From Chrysopilus asiliformis (taxonomy: Eukaryota; Arthropoda; Insecta; Diptera; Rhagionidae): 64,000 nt of DNA. How positions within the stretch are numbered: position 1 is the stretch's first letter; every line of letters begins with the position of its first letter. A program made the position numbers and the translations under genes. The notes under the pieces were generated by a model. That model made no database searches. It saw only the letters and a program-made list of their open reading frames with translations, and had not been told where the DNA came from. The stretch is from NCBI GenBank assembly GCA_964034945.1, contig OZ035962.1:88142650-88206649 (forward strand). The letters run 5' to 3'. Positions 62,206-64,000 of the stretch are shown piece after piece.

Positions 62206-62439
62206 CCCCACAGCGTAAAACAAAATCCTATAGAAGCCTGGGATGAAATGAAGGGTGTGTATCCGAAGCTCTATAACTTAGCCAGGAAGTATTATCCCAT
62301 TGTCGGAAGTTCGGTAGCATCCGAACGGCTCTTTTCGAAAGCTGGAGCCATAGCAAATGAAAAGAGAAATAGGCTTTTAACAAAACGGCTAAACAAAATC
62401 CTTTTTTTAAATTCTTGGCTTGAAACAAAAAAAAATTGA
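62206..62439 (+). pseudogene. hAT transposase C-terminal dimerisation domain
   Basis: About 77 codons, ending at TGA 62437-62439. The motif ARKYYPIVGSSVASERLFSK followed by AGAIANEKRNRLLTK and LNSWL is the highly conserved end of hAT transposases (Dimer_Tnp_hAT). The N-terminal zinc finger and the catalytic domain are missing, so this is the 3' end of a deleted gene in the element at 61973-63402. The frame is intact up to the stop, suggesting fairly recent decay. Confidence 0.9.
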
Positions 62440-62450
62440 GTATTAAAAAT

Positions 62451-62872
62451 AAACATAACAAAAGCTATAATTGCCAATCTGGCAATCATTGGAGACCCGT
62501 ATGGTGATATTCGTATCAAAATTCGAACAGTTGTACCAAAATTCCACTTTGAAGTCAAACTTTCCAATAAGAATTTTTAAAATTTATTCCAATCGTATTT
62601 TGATGTATGGGAGTTTTATGTAGAATCATATCCTAAATAACTTTTGTTCTTGGACTTTTTTGATAAGATGCACCGTTTTTGAGATATTCACAAAAAACGA
62701 TTTCGTTCGTATGGGGGGTACCCCCCCTAATGGTCCGTTTTTGCCCATTAACGAACTTAGCCTTGCATTTTACGAAAAACGGATCTGCGCAAAATTTCAA
62801 GTCTCTAACTCAATCCGTGCGCCTGCAATCCGCGCCACAGACAGACAGACGGACAGACAGACAGACGGACGG

Positions 62873-62903
<31 letters not shown>

Positions 62904-63045
62904 GACGGACATGGAAAAATCAATTTTTTTTATCATTCTAAACACACTGGTGTAATTCATTTTTGTGTGTGATGACGGGATCTTGGCGTTACAAACGGTA
63001 AAGCAAAGTTAATATACCCTTTGGTTTCACCATACGGGTATAAAA
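62451..63045 (+). repeat. Dispersed repeat family A, uninterrupted copy
   Basis: From AAACATAACAAAAGCTATAA to CACCATACGGGTATAAA. ACCCGTATGGTG occurs near the left end and its inverse CACCATACGGGT at the right end. The box before the right end has expanded to a run of GACAGACGGACG units. It is the best copy for defining the family. Confidence 0.75.
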
Positions 63046-63442
63046 ATGATTTTATCACAAACATTTTTTTTCTTTAGCAGATAGAAATTATTTTGAAATT
63101 ACAGCTATCTCCGGAAAGATGAAATTGCATAAAAAGGTATTCTTTCATGAAATTTTATGAAATTAATATAATTCTAGCGAAAGTATTTCAATTTTAATGC
63201 AGCAATTTTAAATTTTAAATATCTAATAGCTTGAGAAAAAAAATTTCTGTGTACTTTTGCACGTATTTAACCTGTTTTTGAATAATCGATTAATAAATCG
63301 ATTATTTTCTATTTTTTACCGATTTAATTGTATTACAATTAACACCTTTCAATTAATCATATGATGCACTAATCGATTAATAATATTTTTTTGCCATCAC
63401 TACTAACAACTAGTACACTAGTAACTTTTTTTGACATTAAGG

Positions 63443-63863
63443 CAGTGGCGGCTTTATAGGGGAGGCAACGGAGGCATTGCCTCATAACATTTTATAAAAA
63501 TGTTTTCTAACGTATGTCTTTAATTTTTTATACCATAATGGACTGTATAAAAATCTGTATGTTCAGAAAATAATAATTTAAAAGAAAATCCTATTCTCTA
63601 ATGTCGAATTCTCTAAAACATAAACTACAAATTCTCTTCATAGAGGCTAGCCTCCGATTCGTACAAATACTTTCATACAGCTTTTGCTAAGAACAAGCAT
63701 AGCCACATATAGAATACGAACACCAATCTCTGTTTCACTTTTCCCCTCCAGAATAATAGGTCTTCCTACATAATTCGGAATACGTCTTCCTACATAATAA
63801 AAAAATTTATAGAACTAAAAAAAACTTTGCCTCCTCATTTCAAATATACACGAGCCGCCACTG
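63443..63863. mobile_element. hAT-like MITE, perfect 8-bp TSD
   Basis: Ends CAGTGGCGGCTT and GAGCCGCCACTG; CATTAAGG flanks both sides (63435-63442, 63864-63871). 421 bp, no coding capacity. It lies 40 bp right of the previous hAT-like element. The last 130 bp of the window show nothing further. Confidence 0.9.
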
Positions 63864-64000
63864 CATTAAGGTCGGAATACAATTGGCCCGACACAACATT
63901 TACGGCGATATACGCACTCTTTGTTGTTCTAGGAATGTGAATGTAAGCAACACAGCATACAAACTATATTTTCTAATACTTTCTTTAACCCTTTGTGGAC

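Larger units (their letters stand above)
61973..63402 (+). mobile_element. hAT-like element with transposase remnant, perfect 8-bp TSD
   Basis: Ends TAGTGATGGCAA and TTGCCATCACTA; CTAACAAC flanks both sides (61965-61972, 63403-63410). ATTAATCGATTAT-type repeats lie inside both ends. It holds a piece of transposase with the C-terminal dimerisation motif (62206-62439) and a family A insertion (62451-63045). Confidence 0.9.

Overview
Organism. This is an AT-rich eukaryotic nuclear window, almost certainly from an insect and most likely a dipteran. It has spliced genes with GT-AG introns, chymotrypsin-like gut protease genes, a Wrapper-like cell-adhesion gene, DESI2 and Rtf1. Repeat density is very high. 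The species cannot be named from the sequence. No tRNA, rRNA, CRISPR array or bacterial-style operon was seen.

Genes. Five protein-coding genes can be assembled exon by exon, and in each the reading phases close exactly. (1) A Wrapper-like GPI-anchored protein with three Ig domains and one FN3 domain (+, 5820-21843, 6 exons, 491 aa). (2, 3) Two nearly identical 240-aa serine proteases (-, 7996-8790 and 13855-14649), both antisense inside the 11.1-kb first intron of gene 1. (4) A third protease of the same family (+, 26873-27804, 254 aa) with its intron at the same position and phase. (5) DESI2, a PPPDE-type deSUMOylase/deubiquitinase (-, 34774-45593, 4 exons, 172 aa), whose 14-codon first exon is 8.7 kb from the rest. 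(6) Rtf1, the Plus3-domain subunit of the Paf1 complex (+, 47929-52672, 4 exons, 758 aa). A possible first exon of a further gene ends in ATG|GT at 57935. The two housekeeping genes DESI2 and Rtf1 lie head to head 2.3 kb apart.

Mobile DNA. Most of the rest is transposon debris, much of it datable by nesting. hAT-like elements with 8-bp target duplications lie at 532-2286, 9999-13199, 10891-12245, 33052-33525, 38327-38534, 61973-63402 and 63443-63863. A pogo/Tigger-like element (41770-43643) keeps the N-terminal DNA-binding part of its transposase, split by a hAT-like miniature element. There are TTAA-flanked (piggyBac-like) and TTA/TAA-flanked (Harbinger-like) miniature elements, Helitron-like pieces, a truncated tRNA-type SINE, long hairpins, and a 272-bp element with 20-bp perfect inverted ends that holds a fragment of an endogenous-retrovirus envelope-like gene.

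Layout. 1-4.4 kb: nested repeats, up to five deep. 4.5-21.8 kb: the Wrapper-like gene with antisense proteases and transposons in its introns. 22-26.8 kb: repeats and a 21-bp satellite. 26.8-27.8 kb: third protease. 28-34.7 kb: intergenic. 34.8-45.6 kb: DESI2. 45.6-52.8 kb: shared upstream region and Rtf1. 53-57.5 kb: SINE and large hairpins. 57.6-59.2 kb: GC-richer region, possible gene start. 59.4-64 kb: miniature and hAT elements.

Repeat family labels used below (mine): A = dispersed repeat with a GACGGACGGACATG box and an ACCCGTATGGTG end; B = related repeat with CATGCGG after the same box; C/D/J = AT-rich dispersed repeats with phrases such as ACCGTTATCGAGATA, GAACCGTTAGAGATA and ATCCTTACAGGACCTTCC; E = repeat ending in CCCCACGACTCCATT; G = repeat with ACACATCTATCAGTTTTCC ends; H = the TAGGGATGTCAAA hAT-like miniature element; I = repeat with CACTCGAACCTGGATAA ends.
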